NCBI GenBank assembly: GCA_959347315.1 | Contig: OY365815.1 | Coordinates: forward strand, 16,049,823 to 16,113,822 | Direction of reading: 5' to 3' | Source of the DNA: Bimastos eiseni | Taxonomy: Eukaryota > Annelida > Clitellata > Crassiclitellata > Lumbricidae | DNA: 64,000 bases | Part shown: positions 50,600-61,907 of the stretch, piece by piece | Layout of the letters: each line of letters starts with the position of its first letter | How positions within the stretch are numbered: position 1 is the stretch's first letter | Notes under the pieces: model-generated | Seen by the model: the letters and a program-made list of their open reading frames with translations, nothing else | Database searches by the model: none | Told to the model about the DNA's origin: nothing | Position numbers and translations under genes: made by a program

Positions 50600-52600
50600 C
50601 GAGCGTGCACGAGACCTATGTAGAACTACAGAGCGACACAGTCTTTCATCAGTCTACATCACCAAGAGAGCAACTCCACGCAAGTCTTCCATGCTAGGAA
50701 CTTTTCATTACAGAGGAGTTGACTAGGAGGCGCATGTCCTAACAGATATTTCCAATCAAATTTGAGCCCCGGCAGTTATATGAAGTCCGACTTCAATATC
50801 AATTGTAGACCAACCAGGCAACCACTAAACTACTCTGCATGCAAAGATGAATATTCTACTGTCAGAATTTTCTGTATTTTGGTTAGAAACATTATAGATA
50901 AAATGAATGACCAAACATGCATTATTCTTCTTTGCAAATGACAATTATTTATACCCGTTATAAGTAAGATTAAATTGTAAAATGAAATAGTTCATTAACG
51001 AATTGAAGCTGCAATTAAGTATCAGCCAATTTTTAAATAAACAATGAGCTTAGGTCTATCAAGCCAAGAAAGATAACCCACTACACTTTAAATTTCCAAT
51101 AGGCCCTATACCTCAACCTTTTGGAATCGTAAGAACTACTTTATAACGAGGTCGTGCTAGGGAATTTATAGGACGCTGTAGAAATCTCGAGATTACGCGT
51201 ATAAAAGCTAAACTGATAGTTGAAGTCACCCATCAGCTTTCTAGCAGTTATTCATGCTATTTAGAGGTGAACGTATTTTAAAGTATCTCCAAAGTGAATT
51301 AGGCTGCTTAATTAAATGGCTGTGTACGCTTGCCGGTACTCGCTATATAGGCCTAAAACTATAATTAGTCCTATAAGTCTCGAGTCTAAACGGCCTGCAA
51401 ACTATTTCAAGACTTTTCATTTGACATAACTAGCCTAAGCCTACAAGCCAAGCTGATATACCCATATGAAACGTCAGCTTAATTAAAAATTCACCTCCTG
51501 CGGCCGAGATTCTTCCGTTCAATTATCGTCCTCCTCGTGGCTCCAGTCGAAAGAAGCAAATCATTTTCCGATGCATTCAGATGCAAAGAATAAAATCGTT
51601 TAATGCAAAAAAAATAATTATTGCGCTTAGAAGTCACCGAGTCTCGATAACTTAGTCTACTCAAAATAAAACAAAGAATTAATTTGATATAGCCCTAAAC
51701 AATTATCATAAGAAATTAAATAAATAAACTTAAGTTCAAACTTAAAAAGCATAGCTACTTTGATCAACTTATTCAACTGAATTTACATATCAAATTAAAT
51801 TCAAAGATGAGACATAAAAACCTCATCATTAAAATGTATCTTGTAGTATAAAAACTCACTGACTATCACTATAATATTATAGCTCATTCAAATAAAGCTC
51901 AAGCATACATTTTTTTATTATTAAAACTTAAATTTAAAAGCATGCAAATTATTTCTTGAGGCCCTACGGAAGCCATAATGGGTGTGATCAAAGAAGGCGT
52001 TTCTTCGAAAATGTTAGCCTAGGCCTGCAAATCGTTGCATCGTTTTCTAAATTGCAAATTTCGATCAAAAAAGTGTTTCATAATAAATTAAGATTACCTG
52101 CTGTACTTCGATGAAGATTCAGTCGAAACATCTGCTGGCACTTCAGAAATAGGAAGAAGAAGAATCTAAATGAATATCTGCAGATTTTCAGAAAATTTGT
52201 GACATTTAAAAACTTTAATGCCACTGTCCAACGTTTCCATTGAAGCCCATGTGGGGCAACGCTATTATTTTGTAATGACGTCAATGGTCTGTCTTATTTC
52301 AAGCAGCTATGCGTGAGACAATACATAGACGTAATCTATAGGTATACTACGTCATTTAATTGACCTTTCGCAAAGTTCAAGCGTTTCTCTGAGTATTTAA
52401 GTAAGTATATCTCTTATTTGACCAACTGTTTATTCGCACTTTAGTGCACGACAAATTTGAAAGGTTCAGCATACTAGTAATAGGATATTATCCTGTGGAA
52501 TAACACGATCATGCGATCGCGGCCGTAGGTATGTATATTGGCCGAAGTCTAGAAATTATGTATGCGTGTTTGTTTCAAACACACACGTCGGAACATTTCA
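50600..52600. other. Intergenic, nothing recognised
   Basis: AT-rich sequence without a supported gene, RNA or repeat. Confidence 0.45.
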
Positions 52601-52609
52601 GCTATCGAA

Positions 52610-53215
52610 TCTTTAGATTTATATAGCGCCTCTCGCAGAGGAACTATTCAGAGGCGCTGTCAGCACAGAAACTGCGGGGAAAAGAAACGTCTTTTAAAGA
52701 GCGAGAAGCCGATTCTAGAGAATCTAGTCGTTAGTTTAGTCCTTAAAGATGGAGGAAGGTCATTCCAAGTATATGGACCCACAACTGGTGTTGGGCGAGG
52801 GCAGTCTTAGTCCTAAGCACGAAACAATCAAGACGATCAACAGAGCGCAAAGAACGAGATGAAGTTGCAGATAATGGATTTCGCAAAGAGTAAGAGAGAT
52901 ATCTCGGGGCGCACCCTAGCTGGTCTCTGGAAACCATAAAAAGGATCTTGCAGTGGTTACGTGCTTTTACAGGAAATAATCCAGTGCAAGACTTCAAGCA
53001 TACAGAGATGTGTACAAAGCGAGGGAGTCGCATACATGTAGCTGAAGCATTTAAGACCGATTGAAGGGTAGAAAAACGCTGTTTCGGTAGGCCCATTACC
53101 CATTAGAAGTGAGTTGCAGCAGTCTAGGCGGGAACAGCCAAACTGATGAACTATATATGGTAGTAACGACAGAGGAAGAGACCGATCGTCTGATGGCACA
53201 GAGTCACCTCAGTTA
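52610..53215. repeat. Interspersed repeat with ATATAGCGCC head
   Basis: Starts TTATATAGCGCCTCTCGCAG, has CAGAGGCGCTGTCAGC and then AGGTCATTCCAAGTATATGG followed by purine-rich sequence. The same order (GCGCT core, then G-x-CATTCCA...GG-x-CCCAC) appears at about 55720-55760 and 56240-56320. I interpret this as a dispersed family common in marine animals; no transposase or RT domain is present. Confidence 0.5.
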
Positions 53216-53316
53216 AAAGTATATCAGGAGCAAACATATAAGATGCAGGCACGCAGACATACAGCCAGACGTATATAGGCCCCCCACATGCAGGGGCTCA
53301 ACCAGAACATTTTCCT

Positions 53317-53420
53317 GGGGGTGCTCAGATTGCAAGCGCCGAACGTGTGAAGCAGCGTACTGGAAGTCTACAGTCCTATAGTCTAACTAATACTTGCAAT
53401 GCGGGTGCTATCCGTATATT
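53317..53420. repeat. Interspersed repeat shared with the 5.3-kb units
   Basis: GGGGGTGCTCAGATTGCAAG, then GCGCCGAACGTGTGAAGCAG, matching in order the segment at about 29096-29140 of unit 1. Confidence 0.5.
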
Positions 53421-53509
53421 CAACACCAATTTCAGTAATACAATTAATTAGGCAGTCTGTGGTTTGGTTTTTTGTATTGCTTTAGTCGTATGTTTAAGGT
53501 CGTACTGTA

Positions 53510-53725
53510 TTTACTGACTGGAATACTAGCTAAACACACACGTAGGCTACTATCAAATGAAATTAATAATGCGATCACAACAACTAACGATACTTATTAG
53601 GACATAACATATACACACAATGTTAGAAATTGCAAAGCAGTCATGAGATAACAACAGACTTAAGTTAAACTATAAACATCAATTTTTGCATAACTGACTG
53701 GAATACTAGCTAAACACATACTTGT
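53510..53725. repeat. Short direct repeat, 26 bp, about 180 nt apart
   Basis: CTGACTGGAATACTAGCTAA with ACACA following occurs at about 53514 and again at about 53693. Flanks differ. Confidence 0.75.
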
Positions 53726-54013
53726 TATTAAAATTAAAAGAGAGGTAACTCCAGACTTAGTGTCGTAAATTAGATCACTACTATCAGATTATAGGAGTCA
53801 CAAGGATGCCAGATAACTGTTAAACTATTACATTTAAGAAAACTTGGTCCACAATTGCGACCAAGAAAAACTGAAAAAATCTATCTCTGGATAAGGATTT
53901 CTTTGACAAATCGAGATTTGGTCTGTAAGCCTACCTTTTGGCTCTTTGAGAAGTTAGTTATTCAAATAAAAATCATTTAAAACATAATTCTTCTTTTTGT
54001 TTTTGTAAGCAGT

Positions 54014-54748
54014 TTATCCAGTGGCATAGCCAATGACGGATCGGGACAGATATCTAGAGCACATATGGAATCGATCCGTCACCTTGTTAGCAGATATTCT
54101 CAGCAGACTTTGCAATCGTGTGGCAGACATAGTTGTTCTCAGATGACTTTTTATGAGACGAAGCCTAGAGAATGCTCGTTCTGCAGAACACGATGTGACT
54201 GGCAGTGCAAGGGCAATGTCCAGCATAAAATGCAACGCTGGCTGAATTTTTGTATATCGAAATAATTCGCTTAGTTCCAAATGACAATCTAGGCCTACAG
54301 AGGATCGATCAGAACGCAACCCTGCAACTGTGAAGTCTAGTTGTCGCTCAACGCTTTCTGAATCTTGCTGATGAAGTTCGGAAAACTGACGAAGTTCTTC
54401 TGTCGTTTCTCCATTTTGAAGAACCAAGAGAGCGCCTAAAACCGGGTTGTTGAAACGACTTGCAAGTTGTTCTTTGACCAAATCGAGAATTTCAAAGTAC
54501 TCACGTAGTTGAAGACATGGATTATTGCGTTCCGCTGTAGACCAAATGGGCATCACATGCGTAGTTACCGAGTCAATTAAATTGCTTGGCATACAGCGCA
54601 GGCGTTTTTGCCTTGATGAACTGTCAATGATGTCATCAGTGCAGCCAGACGAAATATTTCTTGTATTCGTCTTCTGAACGAAGTATGGCGAACCTCCTTT
54701 TCGTTCGACTTCGGGCGCTTGCCAGGCAGCAGCAGGATATGGCAACAC
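54014..54748 (-). pseudogene. hAT-family transposase, C-terminal remnant
   Basis: The minus-strand frame (up to 244 codons) ends with LPVTSCSAERAFSRLRLIKS followed by a further basic-hydrophobic helix. This is the hAT C-terminal dimerisation domain (Asn/Ser-x-x-Ala-E-R-x-F-S), of the type found in ZMYM1/ZBED-like domesticated and active hATs. The zinc finger and most of the RNase H-like catalytic core are missing, so it is a 5'-truncated remnant. It ends within a CAGTGGCATAGCC sequence resembling a hAT terminal inverted repeat (54019-54031), so the reading frame runs into the element end. The first 50 or so residues of the open frame are not clearly transposase. Confidence 0.75.
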
Positions 54749-55700
54749 GCCCCGGGGAAGACTCCACTACCTCCTTCTATTCTCTGGTACCCCCAGGAGG
54801 CCGGATTCGAAGCTTTTCCTCTTGCTAAATGTCCGCGTAGTAAGGCCTGGCTGTTTGGCACGGGTCATCGCAACAGTTTCAACAGCGACAGCCCCTTTTC
54901 GGTAGATGGCAGGATCAGACGGCGAGGAAGTATATTTCGGTAGAAGAAGAAACCCAGTCGGAAGAGTTTAACAACGTTTCTTCTCAACAGCAGCGAACAG
55001 AATACACCGAAAGTTCGTACATCATCGACTATACAGACTGAACTCGTACTAAAACTCAGACTGACTCTGACTACGCACTCAACTCAACTGAATTTCAAAC
55101 TCAGACTAAAGCTAACTATACGGAAATGCGCTCTTATTTATAGCCAAGGACCTTCCCATAGAGTCCCCCCGGACCCTACAGAGTTGCCCCGGACTCTACA
55201 GCCCATAGAGTGCCCCCGGACCCAACAGAGTCCCCTGGACTCTACATCCCCGGACCCTACAGAGTCCCCCCGGACCCTTCAGAGTCCCCCTGGACTCTAC
55301 AGCCTCTCTCTCTCTCTATCTATCTCATCCTTCGATCTACGCTTCATCGTTTCCGGGCGTCGCTCATTCAAACTTCTAGAGATTGACAGGCGACCTGAAG
55401 TTTGGTTAATCGTCTTTCCCTCCCTTGCGCTAAGCGGTTTTGGTCAGCGTCTCCCGAGTCCTCGATTATAGTTATCTCGACGAATTTATTTCACTTCACA
55501 GGCGCAGCCTGAACATCTTCCTCCTCTCTCGGGTCGCTTTAGCGCCATCTGACGGCCGTCTGCTGCGTCGTCATGGTGGAGATTGTACTCAATAGCAATA
55601 GCAATTCCTAAACTCCCCCAACCCACCCAAACACTCAGCGGATTTGGATTAATTGTACGGGTCGACTTTTTTATCCAGCACCCCCTTAGTTGCGCCACTG
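54019..55700 (-). mobile_element. Possible hAT element bounded by CAGTGGC ends
   Basis: CAGTGGCATAGCC at 54019 and, on the other strand, CAGTGGCGCAACTAAGG ending at 55700 resemble each other as terminal repeats of one hAT element enclosing the transposase remnant. The flanking octamers (AGTTTATC and TTGAAGAG) do not match, so these may be ends of two different insertions or of a rearranged copy. Confidence 0.3.
55155..55305. repeat. CCCCGGACCCTACAGAGT-type minisatellite
   Basis: Irregular tandem copies of a 15-30-nt unit made of CCCCGGACCCTACAGAGT and CCTGGACTCTACAG blocks, followed by a short (TC)n run. Confidence 0.85.
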
Positions 55701-56325
55701 TTGAAGAGACGGAGCCCTGTGGGAAGTTCATTCCAGATGGTAGGTCCCACGATCGAGAAAGCCCGATGCTACATTATGGAAGTGCGTGCAAAAGGGACGA
55801 TCAGGTCGCCATGAATGGCAGAGCGAAGTGGTCGTCGACCACTACTGGCTGTGATACGGATGCGTAGCTCCTGCAAATAAGCAGGCGCAGTACCGCCAAG
55901 GCAGCGCCAAACAAAGGCAGATACCCTAAATAAGTATGATACCCTAAATAGGTGTGCACGGGCGACAAATGTGGGACCAAAAACCAGAGTGATGCCATCT
56001 GCTATGTCATAGACTGATCCCTGTGGGAATCTGACATGCGTGTAACATTGTAGCTATATGATTTATTAAAAAGAATCGCAACTTGTTTTTAAGTGAATGA
56101 GGGGTCATCATATAACGTATTTCCAGTTGAGGAGCGCTCCAGATCAACGGGACCGAAGATCTAAGACTAAATTTTCGTAGGGTTGTCAGGGTCCTAAAAA
56201 GGGGGTATTACCATGTATGAGTGCGTGATCCAATAAACGGACGGAGGCCATTCCAAACCATAGAACCCACCACAGCGCCTCTGAGTAGGTTGTACTGGGA
56301 GATGCGCTATAGAAATACGTAAATA
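55701..56325. repeat. Two fragments of the ATTCCA interspersed repeat
   Basis: AGTTCATTCCAGATGGTAGG at about 55725 and AGGCCATTCCAAACCATAGA at about 56247 align with AGGTCATTCCAAGTATATGG at about 52755. The second fragment is followed by GCGCCTCTGAGTAG and GCGCTATAG, the family core. Confidence 0.5.
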
Positions 56326-56863
56326 CAATACAAAAAATACAATACAGTGAACACTATGTTTGCATATCTGCTGTGCGGGCAAACTCTGCCACCAGAAGTA
56401 CCTAGTGGCAGAGCGAAGGGACCGAGTATACTCTGGAACCACGAATTGGCCCCGATATCGGATAGGCTGGTACAAGGCCAATTCGGCATCCCTAGACCAA
56501 AGGAACTGGTCAACGGAATAGACTTATCAATCACCTATACTAACCTTAATTTGCTTTATCAAACCGTACACCTAGATCTTATCTTATCAAACCACATTTT
56601 ACCTGATATATACAGCCCCTCTGATTCGATGCAGCGCTCAAGAATAAGCTGGTGCCATGCGTTTGATCATGTTCACGTGGTGCTTTAGAAGATTGGAGAT
56701 TACGATTACGATTACAATCTTATCTTCTCTTAATTTACCTTATCCCACCTAATACTTTTTTCAGCCCTGCCGTTTGCCCTGGCCCTATTTTACCTCATGC
56801 CTTACCTTATTATACAGTCTTATTATTTACCGGAAGATAATGACTTACCTTGCTCTATTTTAG

Positions 56864-57057
56864 ACTTCAGAACCTGCACCACGCGCTTGCAATGTTCGGA
56901 GAAGGCAGTTCGATCCTACATGGAAATCAACAGCCAATCCTGTGGTAATAAAAAATCGATTCCGTTGACCAGTGAGCAGCTCATCAGCGTTCATTACGGA
57001 GGACCCGCTGCTTGTAAAGCTGGATCTCCTGAGTACAAGGCCACAAACGACATCTGA
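56864..57057 (+). CDS. i-type lysozyme, solitary last exon
   Basis: After a TATTTTAG acceptor (phase 1, as in the complete gene downstream), this exon encodes about 65 residues and a TGA stop. ISVHYGGPAACKAGSPEY corresponds to the H-x-G-G-P-x-x-C segment of invertebrate-type (destabilase) lysozymes, and CTTRLQCSEKAVRSYMEIN corresponds to the C-x-x-x-x-x-C...Y-M helix. The intron phase and strand match the lysozyme at 60720-63987. It lacks two family cysteines and stops about eight residues after the last common motif. No first, second or third exon was found upstream in the window, where hAT debris lies. It may be a decayed tandem duplicate or the end of a gene with distant exons. Confidence 0.7.
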
Positions 57058-57228
57058 AATAAAGCAAAGCGAACGTGTGAATTTTTATGAGACGGCTTCA
57101 GTGGAAAAGGACCATATAAGTCACGTGTGATGAACGGTGTGGCGCTTATATTGCCTGTGTCAAGTCATTGGCGGTTGAATAATTCAATTCAATTCAGTCC
57201 ATACATGCAGCCATTGAAACCAAATAAA
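57058..57228 (+). promoter_or_regulatory. Poly(A) signals after lysozyme-like exon
   Basis: AATAAA at 57058-57063, directly after the stop codon, and again at 57223-57228. Confidence 0.45.
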
Positions 57229-57239
57229 GATACAAATTA

Positions 57240-57655
57240 TCTTTTCACCAATCAGCAACAACAGGGGACCCAGAAAGGACAATCAAAAGCCCCGCAAACA
57301 ATTAAACACCCTACATATTTCGCTAAAAGCTGACATAAACTACAGTAATTGTAACTAAACAATATGCTTTTAAGAGTATACTCAAAATAATTAACACGGA
57401 AGCAATCGAATCTAAGAACTTCTATGGCGTCACAATTAGAGTGTTAGTCTATGCTGCACCTCCGATGTTTCGCCCGGTCATCGTGCGATGGTTGTCACAA
57501 TAAGAAGAGTTTTGTGTTCGGAGTCACATCATATTGCATGAGATGAGTGTTACAGGACATCTCGAAGATCATTATCTGTCGAATGCCAACATTTTTTTAG
57601 TCTTTTAATTAAATGACTACAAAGCGCACCCTCGCTTTCTCGTGCTCTGATGCCT
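57240..57655. other. Intergenic, nothing recognised
   Basis: AT-rich sequence between the lysozyme-like exon and the GAT tract. Confidence 0.5.
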
Positions 57656-57659
57656 TAAC

Positions 57660-58155
57660 AATGATGAAGATGACGATAACGATAACGATAATATTAATGA
57701 TGATGATGATGGTGGTGGTGGTGTTGTTGTTGTTGATGGTGATGATGATAACGACGACGACGATAATAACGATAATGATGATGATGATCGTGGTGCTGTT
57801 GATGTTGATGATTGTGATAATAATGATGATGACGATGATGATGATGATGAGAATGAGAATGAAGATGAAGAAGAAGATGAGGATGAAAATGAAGATGGAG
57901 ATGATGATGAGATGATGATGATGATGGTGGTGAGGATGACGATGAAAATGGAGATGAAGCCGAAGATGACGATCAAAATGAGGATGGAAATGAAGATGGA
58001 GATGATGATGAGATGATGATGATGGTGGTGACGATGACGATGACGAAGGCGATGATGATGATAATGATGATGCTGATGATGATGATGACGATGACGACGA
58101 CGATGACGATGAATTGATGATGACGATGAATTGATGATGATGACGATGGTGATGA
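57660..58155. repeat. GAT/GAC/GAA-rich microsatellite tract
   Basis: About 500 nt of degenerate GAT-based repeats, similar in composition to 6172-6480. Open frames here are compositional. Confidence 0.92.
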
Positions 58156-58607
58156 TTTTAGTTTAACATTAATATAAGGTTGACAGTTGAGAAGTCAATG
58201 CCAGGTTGAGATCCGCTTTTTGCTATTATCCATCTGTTCTTTGAGAAATTTACTAATCACATCCGTATAGAAGCTGAGCAAGGAGCCGCCGACTAATTCA
58301 GTGATAATGGTTTTGTAACTATTAATTAGGTTTTTATCTAATTAGATTAATTTTTCGTTCTCAGTAATAGAGTGGAATTAGCGAACATTGCTCATTGTTA
58401 TGAATTTTTCCGATATTGACAGTGAGACAATGTAAATGAAACAATTTGCAAATTAGCACGGCGAGAAGTGCTGACTCGGATCTCAAATGCATAATGTATT
58501 GCATATGACATGTTAGTCAGCTTACTAATTGGGTCTAGACATCTCGTAGGACGAATCCTTTGGTTGATTGGCCTCTAATCACGTCAATTATTATATTAAC
58601 ATTAATG

Positions 58608-58714
58608 ACAATAATAATAATAATAATAATAATAATTTAAAATGAAGATTAATAATAATAATAATAAATGATAAAAGTAATAATAATAATGATAGTAACA
58701 ATAACAATAATAAT

Positions 58715-58748
<34 letters not shown>

Positions 58749-58768
58749 GTAATAATAATAATAATGAG
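58608..58768. repeat. (TAA)n microsatellite
   Basis: Imperfect TAA tract, one of four within 1.1 kb (others at 58958-58992, 59316-59364 and 59512-59632). Confidence 0.95.
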
Positions 58769-58957
58769 ATTGGCGATCGAATTTCCTCCATGACTGCTTA
58801 TCAATTTGCATCCAGCGTTTTTAATAGTACCTTATCTTCCATCCCGGACGAGGCTGACCCTCCAGACAAATAATTCGGCACCACAGTAGTAGTTTTCTAA
58901 GTCCCTTGGGGAACAAAGTTCCTCAGGGTATAAAAAAATTATAAAAAATAATAGGCC

Positions 58958-58992
<35 letters not shown>

Positions 58993-59004
58993 GGTCTTTC
59001 CAGA

Positions 59005-59275
59005 TTAGATGGAAAGAGACCGGACGGGCAGACCCTGATACCATGGAGTGGGGGGCAGGCCTTACTTTGGGACGCGACGGTGGTGGACACAGTGGCCGCT
59101 TCTTATATCTGGACGCCGACTTTCGACAACTACCGGTGACACCCGAGAGACAAACTTCCTTTTCCAGAACTTGTCGGTATTGATCCAACGTTTCAATGCG
59201 GTGGTTTTTCAGGGCACAATGTCAAGATTACAATCCACTAACAAGCGGCGACCCAGATGGCCTGATGATAGATCC
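59005..59275 (+). mobile_element. Non-LTR retrotransposon 3' ORF fragment
   Basis: The plus strand encodes [20 protein letters not shown] followed by A-T-V-V-D-T-V-A, a segment I recognise as the R-P-D-G...W...G-x-x-L-x-W-D-x-T-x-x-D-T motif after the reverse transcriptase of many LINEs. A second block in another frame, near 59145-59270, reads ETNFLFQNLSVLIQRFNAVV, like the extreme LINE C-terminus. A frameshift near 59130 therefore separates them, and the copy is dead. TAA tracts flank it on both sides. Confidence 0.65.
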
Positions 59276-59315
59276 GTTGGCAATGCCAATGATGAATAAC
59301 ACTATATGTGACATA

Positions 59316-59512
59316 ATAATAATACTACTACTACTACTAATAATAATAATAATAATAATAATAATGACTGATGGATGAATGGATGGATACCGACATACAT
59401 AATACATTACATACCTTAAATATATACATTATATAGGCCCCTATGTATGTAATACCTCTTAGTTACCTCTTAGTGCTGACCACCACCCATCAGCATAATT
59501 ATTATCTGGCAC

Positions 59513-59551
<39 letters not shown>

Positions 59552-59571
59552 TAATAATAAAATAATAATAA

Positions 59572-59632
<61 letters not shown>
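59316..59632. repeat. TAA microsatellites flanking a short unique segment
   Basis: ACTACTACT/TAATAATAA tract at 59316-59364 and a longer TAA tract with AAATAAT interruptions at 59512-59632. Confidence 0.95.
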
Positions 59633-59819
59633 CACCTCAGGTTCAGACTGGAACAACAGAGAGAATAGAGACTGATTGACTCTTGCGTATAACAATGATA
59701 ACCTAATGAGTCTGTTTCCATGTCCGATGGTCTGTGAATAAATAAATTTATAACAATAATAATAATGATAACGACAATTTGTATGGCGCCTTAACGCGGG
59801 CATACCGCTACTATAGGTG

Positions 59820-60700
59820 TCTACTCCTCAACACTACGAAAACTCAATTCATCCAGTAGGTTAGGGGGGGTGTTTACTGGTGTTCGGTGACTGAAATCAC
59901 ATCATTGCTGTCACCTTTCTTGAATCTGTCACAAACGTAGGGATTATTCCAGACAAGGAACTTCGCTTTTCCCAGCACATCAAGTTCTCGATAGTTGGAT
60001 ACTTGTTCGGTCGGTTTCGATGGATTCTCTTATTTGTCCCAACATTGGCGAGGTAACAATATTTCGTTCAATCACTAATTCCGGGAATTTATACAGGGCT
60101 TCGTAGAGGCGACGTCTATTCAGAGTCAGCCTACCAGCCCAGACTCTGAGAAAAAAGTCAGCACATGCGTTTGCAGGGTACTCGTCTTCCAAGGACGTCC
60201 GTGAAGAAAAGCTTGAGGCTAGTTCTGAGGCAGTAGTGGGTACAGAGTGCTATCGACTTCCTTTTCTTTATCTCGGCATTGTATGGCGAGATGCTAATCT
60301 CCACCCTCGTCGTCCGATCATCACGCTGTTCTCATTACAGATGACTTAATTGCTGTTAATGCCAACGAATGAGATTCCGTCAGACTAAGATAATTTCAGT
60401 AATGTGACTGATTATTCAGTTATGCCAAACAGATGCAGATGGCAAGTATATATCCGGCACTCTGGACTTATTGAACGTGAGTAACAATAGACGCGACGCC
60501 GTCCTGGTCACGTCAGAGAAGTGAATTGAACATCATTTGTCTTTTCGTAATTCGGGATTTTCCACATGCCATGAAAATTAATAACGGAGGTAATCAAGTG
60601 GCGCGTTCGTTTCTACAAAAGGACGTCGTTCAAGACCTCGATGTTCCAGCCCACAGCTGACGAGAAGAAGAAAGGACGACATCTCTGGCCGTTGCTTCAG
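59820..60700. other. Region upstream of lysozyme gene
   Basis: No gene was recognised. A TATATAT element occurs near 60447 but is about 270 nt from the start codon, so the promoter position is unknown. Confidence 0.4.
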
Positions 60701-60719
60701 ATCTCTCATCAATTTCAAC

Positions 60720-60756
60720 ATGATGTTATTCTACCTTGCGCTGTCGTGTGTATTGG
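60720..60756 (+). CDS. i-type lysozyme, exon 1 (signal peptide)
   Basis: ATG at 60720 opens MMLFYLALSCVL, the hydrophobic start of a signal peptide, and the exon ends in phase 1 before GTACGTAAG. Joined to exon 2 the leader reads on to A-T-A-A-A, a good signal-peptidase context. A second ATG follows at once (60723). The exon was found because its phase and leader fit exon 2. The full gene has four exons (60720-60756, 61858-61907, 62606-62708, 63692-63987) and a 161-residue product. It is a secreted invertebrate-type lysozyme that would cleave the peptidoglycan beta-1,4 glycosidic bond and serve in digestion or immunity. The surrounding open frame starting at 60641 is coincidental. Confidence 0.75.
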
Positions 60757-60891
60757 GTACGTAAGTTATATATGTAAAAGATTTCCATGTGAATTTGCAC
60801 GCTGGCGAACTTGCAATGATCTGTACAATAATGCGCTGCCATATTTTGTCTTGATAATTCGCCGACGACGGCGATGAGAGTGTGCCAATAG

Positions 60892-60980
60892 CAGGGATGT
60901 GGTCTCGAGACCGCGGTCTTGGTCTTGGTCTCGGACCTCTCGGTCTTGGTCTCGAGGTTTTGGTCTCGTGCCCAACACTG
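60892..60980. mobile_element. 89-bp hAT-like MITE with 8-bp target duplication
   Basis: The element runs from CAGGGATGTGG to CCCAACACTG and is flanked by identical octamers GCCAATAG (60884-60891 and 60981-60988). An 8-bp target-site duplication and CAG...CTG ends are hallmarks of hAT transposition. The interior is made of GGTCTCG/GGTCTTG repeats, and the inner parts form an inverted repeat around GGTCTCGAGACC. It lies in lysozyme intron 1. Confidence 0.75.
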
Positions 60981-61289
60981 GCCAATAGCGACAGGGAGAC
61001 CAGCGCAACAGTGGTTGTGTGGCTAACGCATCAACTCTTCAGTTATGCGACGGGATTCGTATAAAAGAGACGTCACGTTAAATCGACGTGGATCGCAATG
61101 TAAAATTATGCTTATCCTCTGATGCCATCTATCGTCTGAGATGGATGGACTCTATTAGCAGTCTATGTCATAATCAGACCATGAAGATAATATGTCAGGG
61201 TTTGCCAAATGATCGCTTCCTACTTATGTACAGTTCGAATCCTTGTAGGAAATTTAATCAGATAGATAATTCAGGACTTAGACTTAGTT

Positions 61290-61480
61290 CCTCCCGTTCC
61301 TTCCGGAACATCGGTCGACAAGAGCTCTCCATCCAGTACGATCTTTAGCAGTTTTTTCTGCGTCTTCCCAGTCGATTCCCATCTCCTTCAAGTCTTGTCT
61401 GAAGGTGTTTCTCCAGGTTTTCACCGGTCTTCCTCTGGTCTTGCTTCTATTTTCTAACATCCATTCCGATAATTCAGGAA
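61290..61480 (-). mobile_element. Non-LTR retrotransposon 3' ORF fragment in lysozyme intron 1
   Basis: The minus strand reads RGRPVKTWRNTFRQDLKEMG and then IDWEDAEKTAKDRTGWRALV. This is the R-G-R-P...W-R...D-L...A-x-D-R-x-x-W-R module at the C-terminus of many LINE reverse transcriptases. Only the tail is present. Confidence 0.75.
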
Positions 61481-61721
61481 CTAGAACAGAGTGAGACAAC
61501 GGCAATTACGGCATGTAACTCTTCATGTGGCCCGAAAAGGCAGAAACCCTGAACATCCATGTCATCTGCCAGCAGTCGCAGGGACTCCGTTAGTTGATTC
61601 CACGCTAGTGCGTAGGGTCCACCAATGATGACTCTTTTCAGCATAATGTTCATAGTTTTGCTAACTGATTATTTCTGTTTGTCCACTGTGACTTTCAACA
61701 TCATTAAAGCCAGCGCAAAGA

Positions 61722-61775
61722 ACGCCTCTGAGTGCAAATCTTGAAGAGGCGCTATATAAATGATAACATTATATT
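61722..61775. repeat. Dispersed repeat core (GCGCTATATAAAT)
   Basis: ACGCCTCTGAGTGCAAATCT then TGAAGAGGCGCTATATAAAT, the reverse orientation of the cores near 5020 and 52620. In lysozyme intron 1. Confidence 0.6.
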
Positions 61776-61857
61776 AATATAAGTCATGCAATTAAACTTA
61801 CTAATTTTGTCTCACTTAATTTAAATAATGTATCTGTCAGTGTATAAAACTTTACAG

Positions 61858-61907
61858 CCACTGCGGCAGCAGAAATCTCGGAAAACTGTCTGGACTGCAT
61901 CTGTCAG
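61858..61907 (+). CDS. i-type lysozyme, exon 2
   Basis: Encodes the end of the signal peptide (A-T-A-A-A) and the mature start EISENCLDCICQ. C-x-x-C-x-C is the N-terminal cysteine signature of i-type lysozymes. The acceptor is TTTACAG. To stay in frame with exon 3, the exon must end at CAG before GCAAGT, a GC-AG intron with an otherwise consensus donor. The only nearby GT (inside CTGTCAG) would break the frame. Confidence 0.85.

Noticed and set aside
58832..59188. 118-codon minus-strand frame
   Set aside because: Antisense shadow of the LINE fragment plus the TAA tract (poly-Leu).
60641..60877. 78-codon frame overlapping lysozyme exon 1
   Set aside because: It is in a different frame from the signal peptide and has no family features; the splice-consistent 12-codon exon explains the locus.
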